Source: Actinomycetes bacterium
Lineage (GTDB): Bacteria > Actinomycetota > Actinomycetes > Actinomycetales > Actinomycetaceae
Assembly (NCBI GenBank): GCA_023389315.1
Contig: JAEWEQ010000051.1
Coordinates: 1-64,000 of the forward strand
Direction: 5' to 3'
Length of the DNA: 64,000 nucleotides
Under the pieces are notes generated by a model. That model had not been told where the DNA came from and made no database searches. It saw nothing but the letters and a program-made list of their open reading frames with translations. Position numbers and translations under genes: made by a program. Below, piece after piece: positions 1 through 7,989 of this stretch (position 1 is its first letter; the number at the start of each line of letters is the position of its first letter).

Positions 1-423
1 GCCGAGCCGGCAGCGGATTCGAAGTGGCTGGTCGCCACGTCCTCGCAACTGGTGTGCGTAGGCGCCAACGGCGTTGAACACGTCGGCTACTGGTGCGAAA
101 TCCAAAACGCCACCTGGGAAGCGAAAACCCGCACCCTCACCGTCACCCACGTCGACCCGCAGCAACCCCAATTCAACGCCGTCACCACCAACGACGACCC
201 GCGCCACTTCATGGGAATAGTGCGCGAGGGCGTGAACCACGCGGTAGTGGCACAGCGGCGGGCCACCTGCGACAACGACACGGTGGTGATGGCCTCCGTG
301 CGGCGCGGCCCGGAAGGTGAGCTATTCTCCATGGTCGTGGCATACGGCCCGCTCACCGCCGATGGCGAACAGCTCGCCACCGACTTGGAAAACCAGGTGC
401 GCGAGGACGCCGGGCTGCACTGA
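1..423 (+). CDS. Hypothetical protein, 5' end outside window
   Basis: The reading frame is open from base 1 to a TGA at 421-423, so the visible 140 codons are the C-terminal part of a longer protein; a GTG at 52 is in frame but has no convincing ribosome binding site. The visible part has no transmembrane segment and I do not recognise a family. It contains two cysteines near the start (Leu-Val-Cys-Val and Tyr-Trp-Cys-Glu) and a third in the middle, and short alternating hydrophobic stretches suggesting a beta-rich extracytoplasmic or cytosolic domain. It is followed by a small hairpin and a convergent alpha-glucosidase gene. Codon use is strongly GC-ending like the rest of the window, so it is very likely a real gene; its function is unknown. 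Confidence 0.7.
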   Translation, partial: AEPAADSKWLVATSSQLVCVGANGVEHVGYWCEIQNATWEAKTRTLTVTHVDPQQPQFNAVTTNDDPRHFMGIVREGVNHAVVAQRRATCDNDTVVMASVRRGPEGELFSMVVAYGPLTADGEQLATDLENQVREDAGLH

Positions 424-431
424 CGTGCAAA

Positions 432-453
432 CCGTTAATCGGACGGTTAACGG
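432..453. terminator. Short perfect hairpin after the first gene
   Basis: Seven-base perfect stem (CCGTTAA at 432-438 with TTAACGG at 447-453) and an 8-base loop, 8 bases after the stop codon of the first gene and before a convergent gene. There is no following T-run, so a terminator role is only plausible. Fifteen bases of it (434-448) are identical to the anticodon arm of the tRNA-Asn gene at 7849-7863. Confidence 0.35.
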
Positions 454-534
454 CACGACGTGTGTGGCGGGGGCCGGTGACGAGCCGGGTGGGTTCCCGC
501 GCGCGCTACGCGCCAGGCCCAGGGCCGTGCCAGA

Positions 535-2214
535 TTAGACCTCAGGCATGCACCACACGGTGGTATCAGCCGGCAGCTCCATGCCCACGCTCAGTTCCAA
601 CTGCGGGTCAGAGCACAGCGCGACTTTCCAACCGTCGGGCACCCGCGCTCCCGCGCCCAAAGTGGTGAGCACCAGGCGCGGCCCAGCGGCGCATTCATTC
701 ACCCCGCACACCACGTCCTCGCCCTGTTCTTGGAACGTCCAGGATCCCTGGCCCAGTTCCCACTCCCGGCGCAACTGCAAAGCCCGCCGATACAAACTCA
801 GCGTAGAAGCCGGGTCCTCGGCCTGCCTATCGGCCGCCAACTCGGCCCACAGCGCCGGCTGCGGTAGCCAACTTTCACCAGTGGGGGAGAACCCGTAAGC
901 GGGGGCATCACTTTCCCAGGGCAAGGGAATGCGGCAACCATCGCGCCCAGTTTCCGCCCCCTCAGTGCGGAAGAACGCCGGGTCCTGGCGCCACTTATCG
1001 TCCAAAGTGGTGTGCTCGGGCAAACCCAGTTCCTCCCCCTGATACAAGTAGGCTGACCCTGGCAAACCCAACATCAGCAGTGTCGCGGCGCGCGCCCGGC
1101 GCAACCCCAACGCCGCGTCAGGCTGCTCATCCTCAGCGCGAATACCGTTGGGTCCCTTACCCGTCACGGACAGTCCCAAGCGGGAAGCGTGACGGACCAC
1201 GTCGTGGTTGGAAAGCACCCACGTGGCTGGGCGCCCCACCGCCGCAAAAGCCTCCAGCGACTCGCCAATCGACTCGCGCAGCTGGGGAGCGCCCCACGGA
1301 CAGCACAGGAAAGCGAAGTTGAACGCCTGGTGCATCTCATCAGCGCGCACGTACCGCGCCAGGCGTGCCTGCGGATCCACCCACGCCTCTGCCACCAGCA
1401 TCCGGTTCCCCGGATAGGTGGCGAGCAGCGCGTTCCAATGCCGGTAAATGTCGTGCACGCCTTCTTGGTCGAACATGGGAGCGCGGCGTACGTCCTCGTC
1501 ATCCTCGCCGCCCTCGACCATGGAAATTTCTCCATCCCATTCAGGTAGGGAAGGATCTTTAACGAGGCCGTGGGCGACGTCAATGCGGAAACCATCCACC
1601 CCGCGGTCCAGCCAAAAACGCAGCACCTGGTCGAAATACTCCACCACCTGCGGGTTATCCCAGTTCAAGTCCGGTTGGGAAGAATCAAACAAGTTCAAAT
1701 ACCACTGCTGGTCCTGTGCCCACGGTGAGCCGGGAGCATCGGGGCGGTCACACACCCGCGTCCAGGCGCTGCCGCCGAAAATGGAACGCCAGTTGTTGGG
1801 GACCTCGTCGCTGTCGCGGAACCAGTACCAGTCCCGCTCGGCGCTGCCTGGACCGGCGGCGAGGGCGGCCTGGAAACGCTCGTGCGCATCCGAGGTGTGG
1901 TTGGGAACCAGGTCAATGATGATGCGCATGTCGCGCTGGTGCGCCGCCTGGGTCAAAGCATCGAAATCTTCCAGCGTGCCGAACATGGGATCCACCTGCT
2001 GGTAGTCGCTCACATCATAGCCGGCATCGCGCTGCGGAGAAGGATAGAAAGGCGACAGCCACAGCGCATCCACCCCCAGGTCCTGCAGGTAGTCGAGCTT
2101 CGAGGTGATACCCGCCAAGGTACCTAACGGGCCTGAAGTGGAAGCGAAAGAGCGGGGGTAGACCTGGTAGATGACGGCGTGATGCCACCACGGCTGGTTC
2201 GAATCAGTGCGCAT
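535..2214 (-). CDS. GH13 alpha-glucosidase (oligo-1,6-glucosidase type)
   Basis: Intracellular glycoside hydrolase of family 13, 559 aa, expected to release glucose from maltose, maltodextrins or isomalto-oligosaccharides. The conserved regions are visible: DLVPNH at residues 101-106, the nucleophile Asp212 in GFRIDVAHG, the acid/base Glu276 in LVAEAW, and the transition-state Asp338 in SNHDVV. The start was placed at the ATG at 2214, which has an AAGGAAAG ribosome binding site; the frame stays open upstream only through a proline-rich low-complexity stretch that is not protein-like. No signal peptide is seen, so it probably works in the cytoplasm on sugars imported by MalEFG. It lies downstream of the lacI-type gene on the same strand and probably belongs to its regulon. 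Family assignment is secure; the exact substrate (maltose, isomaltose, sucrose or trehalulose) is not determined by sequence alone. Confidence 0.93.
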   Translation of the reverse strand: MRTDSNQPWWHHAVIYQVYPRSFASTSGPLGTLAGITSKLDYLQDLGVDALWLSPFYPSPQRDAGYDVSDYQQVDPMFGTLEDFDALTQAAHQRDMRIIIDLVPNHTSDAHERFQAALAAGPGSAERDWYWFRDSDEVPNNWRSIFGGSAWTRVCDRPDAPGSPWAQDQQWYLNLFDSSQPDLNWDNPQVVEYFDQVLRFWLDRGVDGFRIDVAHGLVKDPSLPEWDGEISMVEGGEDDEDVRRAPMFDQEGVHDIYRHWNALLATYPGNRMLVAEAWVDPQARLARYVRADEMHQAFNFAFLCCPWGAPQLRESIGESLEAFAAVGRPATWVLSNHDVVRHASRLGLSVTGKGPNGIRAEDEQPDAALGLRRARAATLLMLGLPGSAYLYQGEELGLPEHTTLDDKWRQDPAFFRTEGAETGRDGCRIPLPWESDAPAYGFSPTGESWLPQPALWAELAADRQAEDPASTLSLYRRALQLRREWELGQGSWTFQEQGEDVVCGVNECAAGPRLVLTTLGAGARVPDGWKVALCSDPQLELSVGMELPADTTVWCMPEV

Positions 2215-2229
2215 GGGACTTTCCTTTCT

Positions 2230-2303
2230 GGGCAGGGACAGGGGGAAGGGAATAGGGAACGGGGCCGGGCGAAGGAAAAGGGAAGGGGACAGGGGAGGGG
2301 CAA
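2230..2303. repeat. Polypurine/G-run tract upstream of alpha-glucosidase
   Basis: About 74 bases of almost pure purine on the + strand, built of irregular units such as AGGGACAGGGGGAAGGG with nine or more runs of three or more G. It lies just before the alpha-glucosidase start, so its C-rich complement would form the 5' leader of that transcript. It has G-quadruplex and triplex potential. No open reading frame uses it convincingly. Confidence 0.7.
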
Positions 2304-2437
2304 GATCAGGTGCGGTAGGGGCGGGTAGTAGGTACGTGGGCGGCACTCGCGGTGACAGCACAGGGACATGGTCGCCGGTAGGCCACTGTCCGTGCGGCTA
2401 GCTCACAAGTGCAGCCGCAGCGCGACCGCTCGCAGGG

Positions 2438-3442
2438 CTAGCTGGGAACCGGCGCCGTAGATCCGCGCACGATCAGCTCGGGACTGAAACGCAAGGTGGT
2501 GGGCGGACTGTCCTCACCGGCAATGCTTTGCAACAAGGTGGTGACCGCTGCCTGCGCGATGCGGCCCACCGGCTGGCGCACCGTAGTGAGTGGCGGATCC
2601 GTGAAAGCTGTCAGTGCAGTACCGTCGTAGCCAACTACCGACACGTCCTCGGGAACGCGCATACCCTGTGCACGCAGTTGCTGAATCGCGCCAATAGCCA
2701 TCAGGTCAGAAGCCGCAATAATGCCGGTGGCACCGGCTTGTGCCAGCTGCGCGGCACTGGCCGCCCCGCCCTCGATGGTGAACAAGGACTGGGCAATGAG
2801 GGGCTCGCTACCGGGAAGGAGGCGCTGCAGGGCCCGTTTGAAAGTGGTCACCTTGGTGTCGATGGGGACGAAACGCGAAGGGCCAATCGCCAGGCCGATG
2901 CGCTCGTGGCCAAGTGAAACCAAGTGCTCCAAGGCGCGCACCGTGGCGTCGGCATCGTCGCAAGAAAACGCCGGGCAGTTGATCCGCGGGTTTGGGCCGT
3001 TTACCGTCACGAAGGGGGTGTCAACCAAACGGTGATAGCGCTGCGGATCGGCTTCCAAGTCCGCGTGCAGACCAGAAACGAAGATGATGCCAGCGACCTG
3101 GCGCTCCAAAAGTATGCGAACGTACTCGTCCTCGGTGACCCCACCCGGGCTTTGGGTGCACAGCAGTGGAACATAGCCAGCAGAAGAAAGGTAGCGTTCC
3201 AATTCTTGCACGTAGAGAGGGAAAACCGGGTTGGAAAGTTCGGGTACTACCAGGCCGACCAGACCGCTGGAGCGCGCAGATACCGCGTCGGGGCGGGCGT
3301 AGCCGAGCACATCGAGGGCGGCCAGAACCTGGCGTCGGGTACGTTCAGAAACGGTGGCCTTGCCATTTAAAACACGCGATACTGTGGCGGTGGAGACTTG
3401 CGCGTGTTGCGCTACGTCGCTCAGACGAACTCGTGCGGTCAT
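2438..3442 (-). CDS. LacI family transcriptional repressor of the maltodextrin genes
   Basis: 334-aa regulator with the classic LacI layout: an N-terminal helix-turn-helix at about residues 5-25 (VRLSDVAQHAQVSTATVSRV), the hinge-helix region, then a periplasmic-binding-protein-like sugar-sensing domain from about residue 60. The ATG at 3442 has a GAGGTG ribosome binding site 8 bases upstream. It is transcribed away from malE, with the alpha-glucosidase downstream on the same strand. A LacI-type palindrome (3521-3534) overlaps the malE promoter in the shared intergenic region, so by position it should repress malEFG and relieve repression when a maltodextrin or glucose derivative binds. The inducer is inferred, not visible. 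Confidence 0.93.
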   Translation of the reverse strand: MTARVRLSDVAQHAQVSTATVSRVLNGKATVSERTRRQVLAALDVLGYARPDAVSARSSGLVGLVVPELSNPVFPLYVQELERYLSSAGYVPLLCTQSPGGVTEDEYVRILLERQVAGIIFVSGLHADLEADPQRYHRLVDTPFVTVNGPNPRINCPAFSCDDADATVRALEHLVSLGHERIGLAIGPSRFVPIDTKVTTFKRALQRLLPGSEPLIAQSLFTIEGGAASAAQLAQAGATGIIAASDLMAIGAIQQLRAQGMRVPEDVSVVGYDGTALTAFTDPPLTTVRQPVGRIAQAAVTTLLQSIAGEDSPPTTLRFSPELIVRGSTAPVPS

Positions 3443-3520
3443 TGCGCGTCACCTCATCCAGTGTTGGGGGGTCTTATATTTCGTTAGTGTAACGTATGTC
3501 ACGCTAGAAATGAAAATGCG

Positions 3521-3534
3521 TGAAAACGCTTGCA
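3521..3534. promoter_or_regulatory. LacI/cre-type operator
   Basis: TGAAAACGCTTGCA is a 14-base imperfect palindrome of the form TGNAANCGNTTNCA with the central CG typical of LacI/CcpA family operators. It overlaps the start of the malE -35 element, the expected position for a repressor site, and lies 79 bases from the lacI start. Confidence 0.7.
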
Positions 3535-3558
3535 GTGAGTTGCAACATGTCGTAGGGT
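3530..3558 (+). promoter_or_regulatory. Candidate malE promoter
   Basis: TTGCAG at 3530-3535, a 17-base spacer and TAGGGT at 3553-3558 form a sigma-70-type promoter about 65 bases before the malE start. The -35 shares bases with the LacI-type palindrome at 3521-3534. Confidence 0.55.
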
Positions 3559-3622
3559 CGTTTCAGTGGCACTAAAAATAAAAACAGGTGCCCCCAGAAA
3601 ACCGAACTCTAGGGAGTTACAT

Positions 3623-4861
3623 ATGCGACGGAGCATTGCGGGCATTGCAGCCCTTGGCCTGACCCTCTCACTAGCTGCCTGTGGCGGAAACAACAGCAAC
3701 ACTGGATCAGAAGGATCCACCGCCCCCACTGCGGCCGATGGCGACGGGCAGAAGATTACTGTGTGGGTTGATGAAACCCGGATCGGACCAGTCAAGGCGG
3801 CAGCGGAGAAATTTGAAGCTGACACCGGTGCGAAAGTTGAAACAGTCACCAAGAACTTTGACGATATTCGTGCTGACTTCAACAGCCAAGTTCCTACCGG
3901 CAAGGGACCTGACATCACCGTTGGAGCCCATGACTGGTTGGGCGAACTGATCAAGAACGGTGTGGTGGCCCCCACTGAACTGGGTGACAAAGCGGGTGAA
4001 TTTTCTGAGGTGGCGGTCCAAGCCTTCACCTACGACGGCAAGGTATACGGCGTGCCTTACGCAGTGGAAAACATCGGCTTGATCCGCAACACTGAGCTAG
4101 CCCCCACCGCCCCGGCCACCTTCGACGAGATGGTAAGCATGGGTAAGGAAGCCGGCACTAAGTATCCCTTCCTGATTCAGGTTGACGCTAACGGCGATCC
4201 CTACACCATGACTCCGTTCCAAAACTCCTTCGGCGCCACCGTGTTTAAGCAAAACTCTGACGGCTCCTATACCTCCGAACTGAACCTGGGAGGGGAACCG
4301 GGGCATGCTTTCGCCAACTGGTTGAAAGCCAACGGCAAGACCGGTACCGGCGTGCTATCGACCTCGATGACCTATGACATCGCAGTGGAACAGTTCAAGC
4401 AGGGTAACGCACCCTTCATCGTGGGTGGTCCCTGGATGCTTGACCAGTTCAAGGATCTCAAGCTCGCAGTAGACCTGATCCCGACCCCCGGTCCGGAAAC
4501 TGCTGCTCCTTTCGTAGGGGTGCAAGGCTTCTACGTGAACGCCAAATCCCCCAACGCACTACTGGCAAACCAGTTCCTGCTCAACTACATCGGCAGTGAA
4601 GATATCCAGGTGAAGATGTTCGAGGCTGGGAACCGCACCCCGGCTCTCAAAGCTGCAGCGGAGAAGGTTAATTCCGACCCGATCGTAGCAGGATTTGCCA
4701 AGGTAGCTGAGAAAGCTGTGCCGATGCCCTCCATCCCGGAGATGGGCGAAGTGTGGAACTTCTTGGGCGTAACCGAAGCCCAGATCATTAATGGGGAAGT
4801 TGACCCGGTCGCTGGCTGGGACAAGATGGTCGCTGACATCGAAGCTGCTATCGCCAAGTAA
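3623..4861 (+). CDS. malE: Maltose/maltodextrin ABC transporter, substrate-binding lipoprotein
   Basis: Extracytoplasmic solute-binding protein of family 1, 412 aa. The precursor begins with an Arg-Arg n-region and hydrophobic core ending in a lipobox (LSLAAC), so Cys20 should be lipidated and the mature protein tethered to the membrane. The body shows typical maltodextrin-binding features such as ITVWVDE near the N-terminus, GAHDWLGELI and the VPYAVENIGL segment. The ATG at 3623 was chosen over an upstream in-frame start because it has an AGGGAG site 7 bases away and starts a perfect signal peptide. It is the first gene of malE-malF-malG and delivers substrate to MalFG. Exact ligand (maltose versus longer dextrins) is inferred from family resemblance and the adjacent alpha-glucosidase. 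Confidence 0.93.
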   Translation: MRRSIAGIAALGLTLSLAACGGNNSNTGSEGSTAPTAADGDGQKITVWVDETRIGPVKAAAEKFEADTGAKVETVTKNFDDIRADFNSQVPTGKGPDITVGAHDWLGELIKNGVVAPTELGDKAGEFSEVAVQAFTYDGKVYGVPYAVENIGLIRNTELAPTAPATFDEMVSMGKEAGTKYPFLIQVDANGDPYTMTPFQNSFGATVFKQNSDGSYTSELNLGGEPGHAFANWLKANGKTGTGVLSTSMTYDIAVEQFKQGNAPFIVGGPWMLDQFKDLKLAVDLIPTPGPETAAPFVGVQGFYVNAKSPNALLANQFLLNYIGSEDIQVKMFEAGNRTPALKAAAEKVNSDPIVAGFAKVAEKAVPMPSIPEMGEVWNFLGVTEAQIINGEVDPVAGWDKMVADIEAAIAK

Positions 4862-4949
4862 TCCATTTCGGCAGGGCGGGCCCGCACGGCTCGCCCTGCC
4901 GAAGTATATCCCCAACCATACTGCTGCTTAAGAGACGAGAGCTCAGTTG

Positions 4950-6572
4950 ATGTCTACTCATACTTCAGACACATTCTCAGCGCCGAAACCGACCATGCCC
5001 GCAGAGGAACGGGCCCGCCGATCGCGCGATTCTCACGCCACCGCCATTGGTAAAGGTTTCCTCATCAAACTGGTTTTGATGATGCTTATTGACGCCCTGG
5101 GCGTCTACATCCTGCTCTCTGCGTGGAGTGCGGGTCAGATCACCATGTTTGCGGTCATGCTGATTATGCTGATCGCCATCAACGTGGTGTACTTCTCCAA
5201 ACGTATGCTTCCCATGAAGTACCTGGTACCGGGCCTGGTCTTCCTGTTGGTCTACCAGGTGTTCGTAGTGGGCTACACCGGGTTCGTGGCCTTCACCAAT
5301 TACGGTGATGGACACAACTCTGACAAAGCTGATGCGATTTCCGCTATTATGGCGCAAAACCAGCGTCGCGTGGAAGGCTCTGCCGCCTTGCCACTGCAGG
5401 TAGTGGAAAAAGGCAATAAGCTCGGCTTTGCGGTACTTGAAGACGGTAAAGTCAAAGTCGGTAGTGCCGAAGATCCGCTCACCGTGGTTGAAGGAGCCAA
5501 AGTCGAAGGCCAACGTATCACAGAAGTTCCCGGATGGGACGTGCTGCCGGTGGCTGAAATCCTCTCCCGGCAGACGCAGATCGTAGACCTGAAAGTTCCC
5601 GTCTCCGAAGATCCCAACGCTGGCGCGATTGGTACCCAGGACGCCATGACCGGCTACGCCTACTTGCCGCAAATGCACTATGACGAAGCGGCCGACACCA
5701 TGACCGACACCAGCACCGGTAAGGTGTACAAGCCGAACTCGCGCGGTAACTTCGAGGCCGAGGACGGCACCGTCATCGCCACCGGCTGGCGCGTATTCAC
5801 CGGGACCGAGAACTTCACCACTGCTTTCGGGGACTCGCGCTACTCCGGGCCGTTTTTGAAAGTTCTACTATGGACCTTCGCTTTCGCCTTCTTTTCGGTA
5901 GCTTCCACATTCTTCCTGGGGTTATTCTTCGCCATCGTAATGAACGACGAAAGGATGAAGGGACGCAAGATTTACCGCACCCTAATGCTACTGCCATACG
6001 CCTTCCCGGCGTTCTTATCCGCGTTGCTGTTCAAAGGCATGCTCAACACCGACTTCGGGTTCATTAATCAAACACTGTTGGGTGGGGCGGGGATTGAATG
6101 GCTCAACGACCCGTGGCTGGCGAAGCTATCGATCCTGCTGGTTAATCTGTGGATGGGCTTCCCCTATATGTTCCTCATCTGCACCGGTGCGCTCCAAGCC
6201 ATTCCCGATGACGTGATTGAAGCGGCCACCATGGATGGGGCCTCACGCTTTCGTATTTTCCGCTCCGTAACTATGCCGCTACTGCTGGTAGCGGTGGCAC
6301 CGCTGCTGATCTCGTCCTTTGCGTTCAACTTCAACAACTTCAACTTGGTGTACATGCTCACCGGCGGCGGACCGCGTTTCACCGACACATCCGCACCGGT
6401 AGGAGCCACCGACATCCTCATCTCCATGGTGTACTCCGTGGCTGGTCTGGATGGGGGCGCAGCGAAGAACTACGGTCTCGCTTCCGCCCTGTCGATCATT
6501 ATCTTCTTGATCGTGGCTACCATCTCGGTTATCAGCTTCAAGAAGACTCGTTCGCTGGAGGAGATTAACTGA
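4950..6572 (+). CDS. malF: Maltose/maltodextrin ABC transporter permease MalF
   Basis: 540-aa inner-membrane permease. Three hydrophobic segments occur within the first 130 residues (for example around LIKLVLMMLIDALGVYILL), followed by a hydrophilic extracytoplasmic loop of about 160 residues equivalent to the MalF P2 domain, then a C-terminal core of about five helices. The ATPase-coupling EAA loop reads EAATMDGASRFRIF near residue 430. The ATG at 4950 is used; a TTG codon directly upstream is in frame but the purine-rich site AGAGACGAGAG suits the ATG. Stop and malG start are separated by one base, showing translational coupling. No MalK-type ATPase gene is in the window, so a shared MsmK-like ATPase encoded elsewhere is probably used, as is common in Gram-positives. 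Confidence 0.93.
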   Translation: MSTHTSDTFSAPKPTMPAEERARRSRDSHATAIGKGFLIKLVLMMLIDALGVYILLSAWSAGQITMFAVMLIMLIAINVVYFSKRMLPMKYLVPGLVFLLVYQVFVVGYTGFVAFTNYGDGHNSDKADAISAIMAQNQRRVEGSAALPLQVVEKGNKLGFAVLEDGKVKVGSAEDPLTVVEGAKVEGQRITEVPGWDVLPVAEILSRQTQIVDLKVPVSEDPNAGAIGTQDAMTGYAYLPQMHYDEAADTMTDTSTGKVYKPNSRGNFEAEDGTVIATGWRVFTGTENFTTAFGDSRYSGPFLKVLLWTFAFAFFSVASTFFLGLFFAIVMNDERMKGRKIYRTLMLLPYAFPAFLSALLFKGMLNTDFGFINQTLLGGAGIEWLNDPWLAKLSILLVNLWMGFPYMFLICTGALQAIPDDVIEAATMDGASRFRIFRSVTMPLLLVAVAPLLISSFAFNFNNFNLVYMLTGGGPRFTDTSAPVGATDILISMVYSVAGLDGGAAKNYGLASALSIIIFLIVATISVISFKKTRSLEEIN

Positions 6573-6573
6573 C

Positions 6574-7572
6574 ATGGCTGAAAACACTGAAAACTACCGT
6601 AAGCAGCCGGTTGAAACTCCCTTTGAACCAGGAGCAGACAGCACCACCGAAATTGGCACCAAAGCGAGCCCCGGGGGCGCGGATGCCACTGAAAGGGCCA
6701 GTGCGCACCGGGCTGCGAACCAAATGTCACGGGTCCGCTGGTGGTCCGACATCGGTTGGCGCCACGTGGTTGGGGTGCTCGCGGTGATCTACTCGGTCTT
6801 CCCAATTCTGTACATCATCTCCGCAGCCATAAACCCCGCTGGTACTATGACTGGCTCTAACGCCCTGTTCAGCGCGTTCACGCTGTCAAACTTCACCGCT
6901 TTGATGGAAACCTCGTTCTGGCAGTGGATGGGCAACACCTTGTTCATCGGCGTGGTGACCTCGGTCGGTACCGTACTGATGGGAGCGGCCGCTGCCTACG
7001 CTTTCTCCCGGTTCCGTTTTAGCGGCCGCCGCGTGGGGTTGATGTCGCTGCTGGTGATTCAAATGTTCCCCCAGCTGTTGGCGTTCGTATCCATCTTCCT
7101 GCTACTGCTGACCCTAGGTGACGCAGTGCCTTGGCTAGGTCTAGATAGTCGCATCGCCCTCATCTGCGTCTACCTCGGTGGGGCCCTAGGGGTGAACACT
7201 TTCTTGATGTACGGATTCTTCAATACTATCCCCGCGTCCTTGGATGAAGCGGCGAAGATTGACGGGGCCTCCCACGCGCAGATTTTCTGGACCATTATCT
7301 TGCGCCTGGTGGCACCGATCCTGGCGGTAGTGGGCTTACTGTCCTTCATCTCCACCTTCAACGACTTCATCTTGGCGCGTGTGATTTTGCAATCCGAGCG
7401 CAACTGGACGGTCGCAGTAGGTATGTACCAGTGGGTTTCTGACCGCCTAGATGCTAACTGGGGGCTCTTCGCCGCCGGTGCCATGATCGCGGCGCTACCA
7501 ATCCTGGCGTTATTCCTATTCCTGCAAAAATACATCGTCTCCGGTTTGACCGCAGGCTCCGTGAAGGGATAG
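6574..7572 (+). CDS. malG: Maltose/maltodextrin ABC transporter permease MalG
   Basis: 332-aa permease of the MalG type with six predicted membrane helices after an unusually long hydrophilic N-terminus of about 60 residues rich in Glu, Thr and Ala. The EAA coupling loop is EAAKIDGASHAQIFW near residue 225. The protein ends GLTAGSVKG, the conserved MalG tail that reaches towards the ATPase dimer. It starts one base after malF and pairs with MalF to form the translocation channel. A long hairpin at 7591-7655 follows the gene and probably ends the malEFG transcript. Confidence 0.93.
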   Translation: MAENTENYRKQPVETPFEPGADSTTEIGTKASPGGADATERASAHRAANQMSRVRWWSDIGWRHVVGVLAVIYSVFPILYIISAAINPAGTMTGSNALFSAFTLSNFTALMETSFWQWMGNTLFIGVVTSVGTVLMGAAAAYAFSRFRFSGRRVGLMSLLVIQMFPQLLAFVSIFLLLLTLGDAVPWLGLDSRIALICVYLGGALGVNTFLMYGFFNTIPASLDEAAKIDGASHAQIFWTIILRLVAPILAVVGLLSFISTFNDFILARVILQSERNWTVAVGMYQWVSDRLDANWGLFAAGAMIAALPILALFLFLQKYIVSGLTAGSVKG

Positions 7573-7590
7573 ACACCGCTATAACCGGCA

Positions 7591-7655
7591 GCTAGCGATG
7601 AGCGGGGTGTGGTAGCGGTCATTTCGATGACCCGCCCACCCCGCTCACCGTTAGC
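7591..7655 (+). terminator. Long compound hairpin after malG
   Basis: A 19-base stem (7591-7609 with 7637-7655, two G-T type imperfections) encloses a second small hairpin GGTCAT-TTCG-ATGACC at 7617-7632. It starts 18 bases after malG stops. There is no clear T-run, so it may end the mal transcript or protect its 3' end. Confidence 0.6.
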
Positions 7656-7770
7656 TCCACGTCACGGGTCAGTGGTCGCCAGGGGAAGCCACAAGTGCAG
7701 CGCATAGGCGGGCGCGAAACGCCGAGAGGAAGGAAAAATTCGCGAGGGAAATTAATCACACCGACCGGAT

Positions 7771-7799
7771 TTGGTTCCCGTGCGCTAACTTGATAAAGT
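7771..7799 (+). promoter_or_regulatory. Candidate tRNA-Asn promoter
   Basis: TTGGTT at 7771-7776, 17-base spacer, TAAAGT at 7794-7799, placing a start site about 10 bases before the tRNA gene. Confidence 0.5.
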
Positions 7800-7816
7800 C
7801 GTATCCGCAAACGCAG

Positions 7817-7891
<75 letters not shown>

Positions 7892-7896
7892 AACTC

Positions 7897-7922
7897 AAAG
7901 CCACGCCAGAGCGCGTGGCTTT
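7897..7922 (+). terminator. Terminator after tRNA-Asn
   Basis: Perfect 10-base stem AAAGCCACGC (7897-7906) with GCGTGGCTTT (7913-7922) and a 6-base loop, six bases after the tRNA. The A-rich/T-rich feet fit an intrinsic terminator. Confidence 0.75.
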
Positions 7923-7989
7923 CGACTTATTCTAGCGCCAAACGCCTCATGCACCCAGTCGCATATCAGGGCCCGATGAGCCCCCTAAC

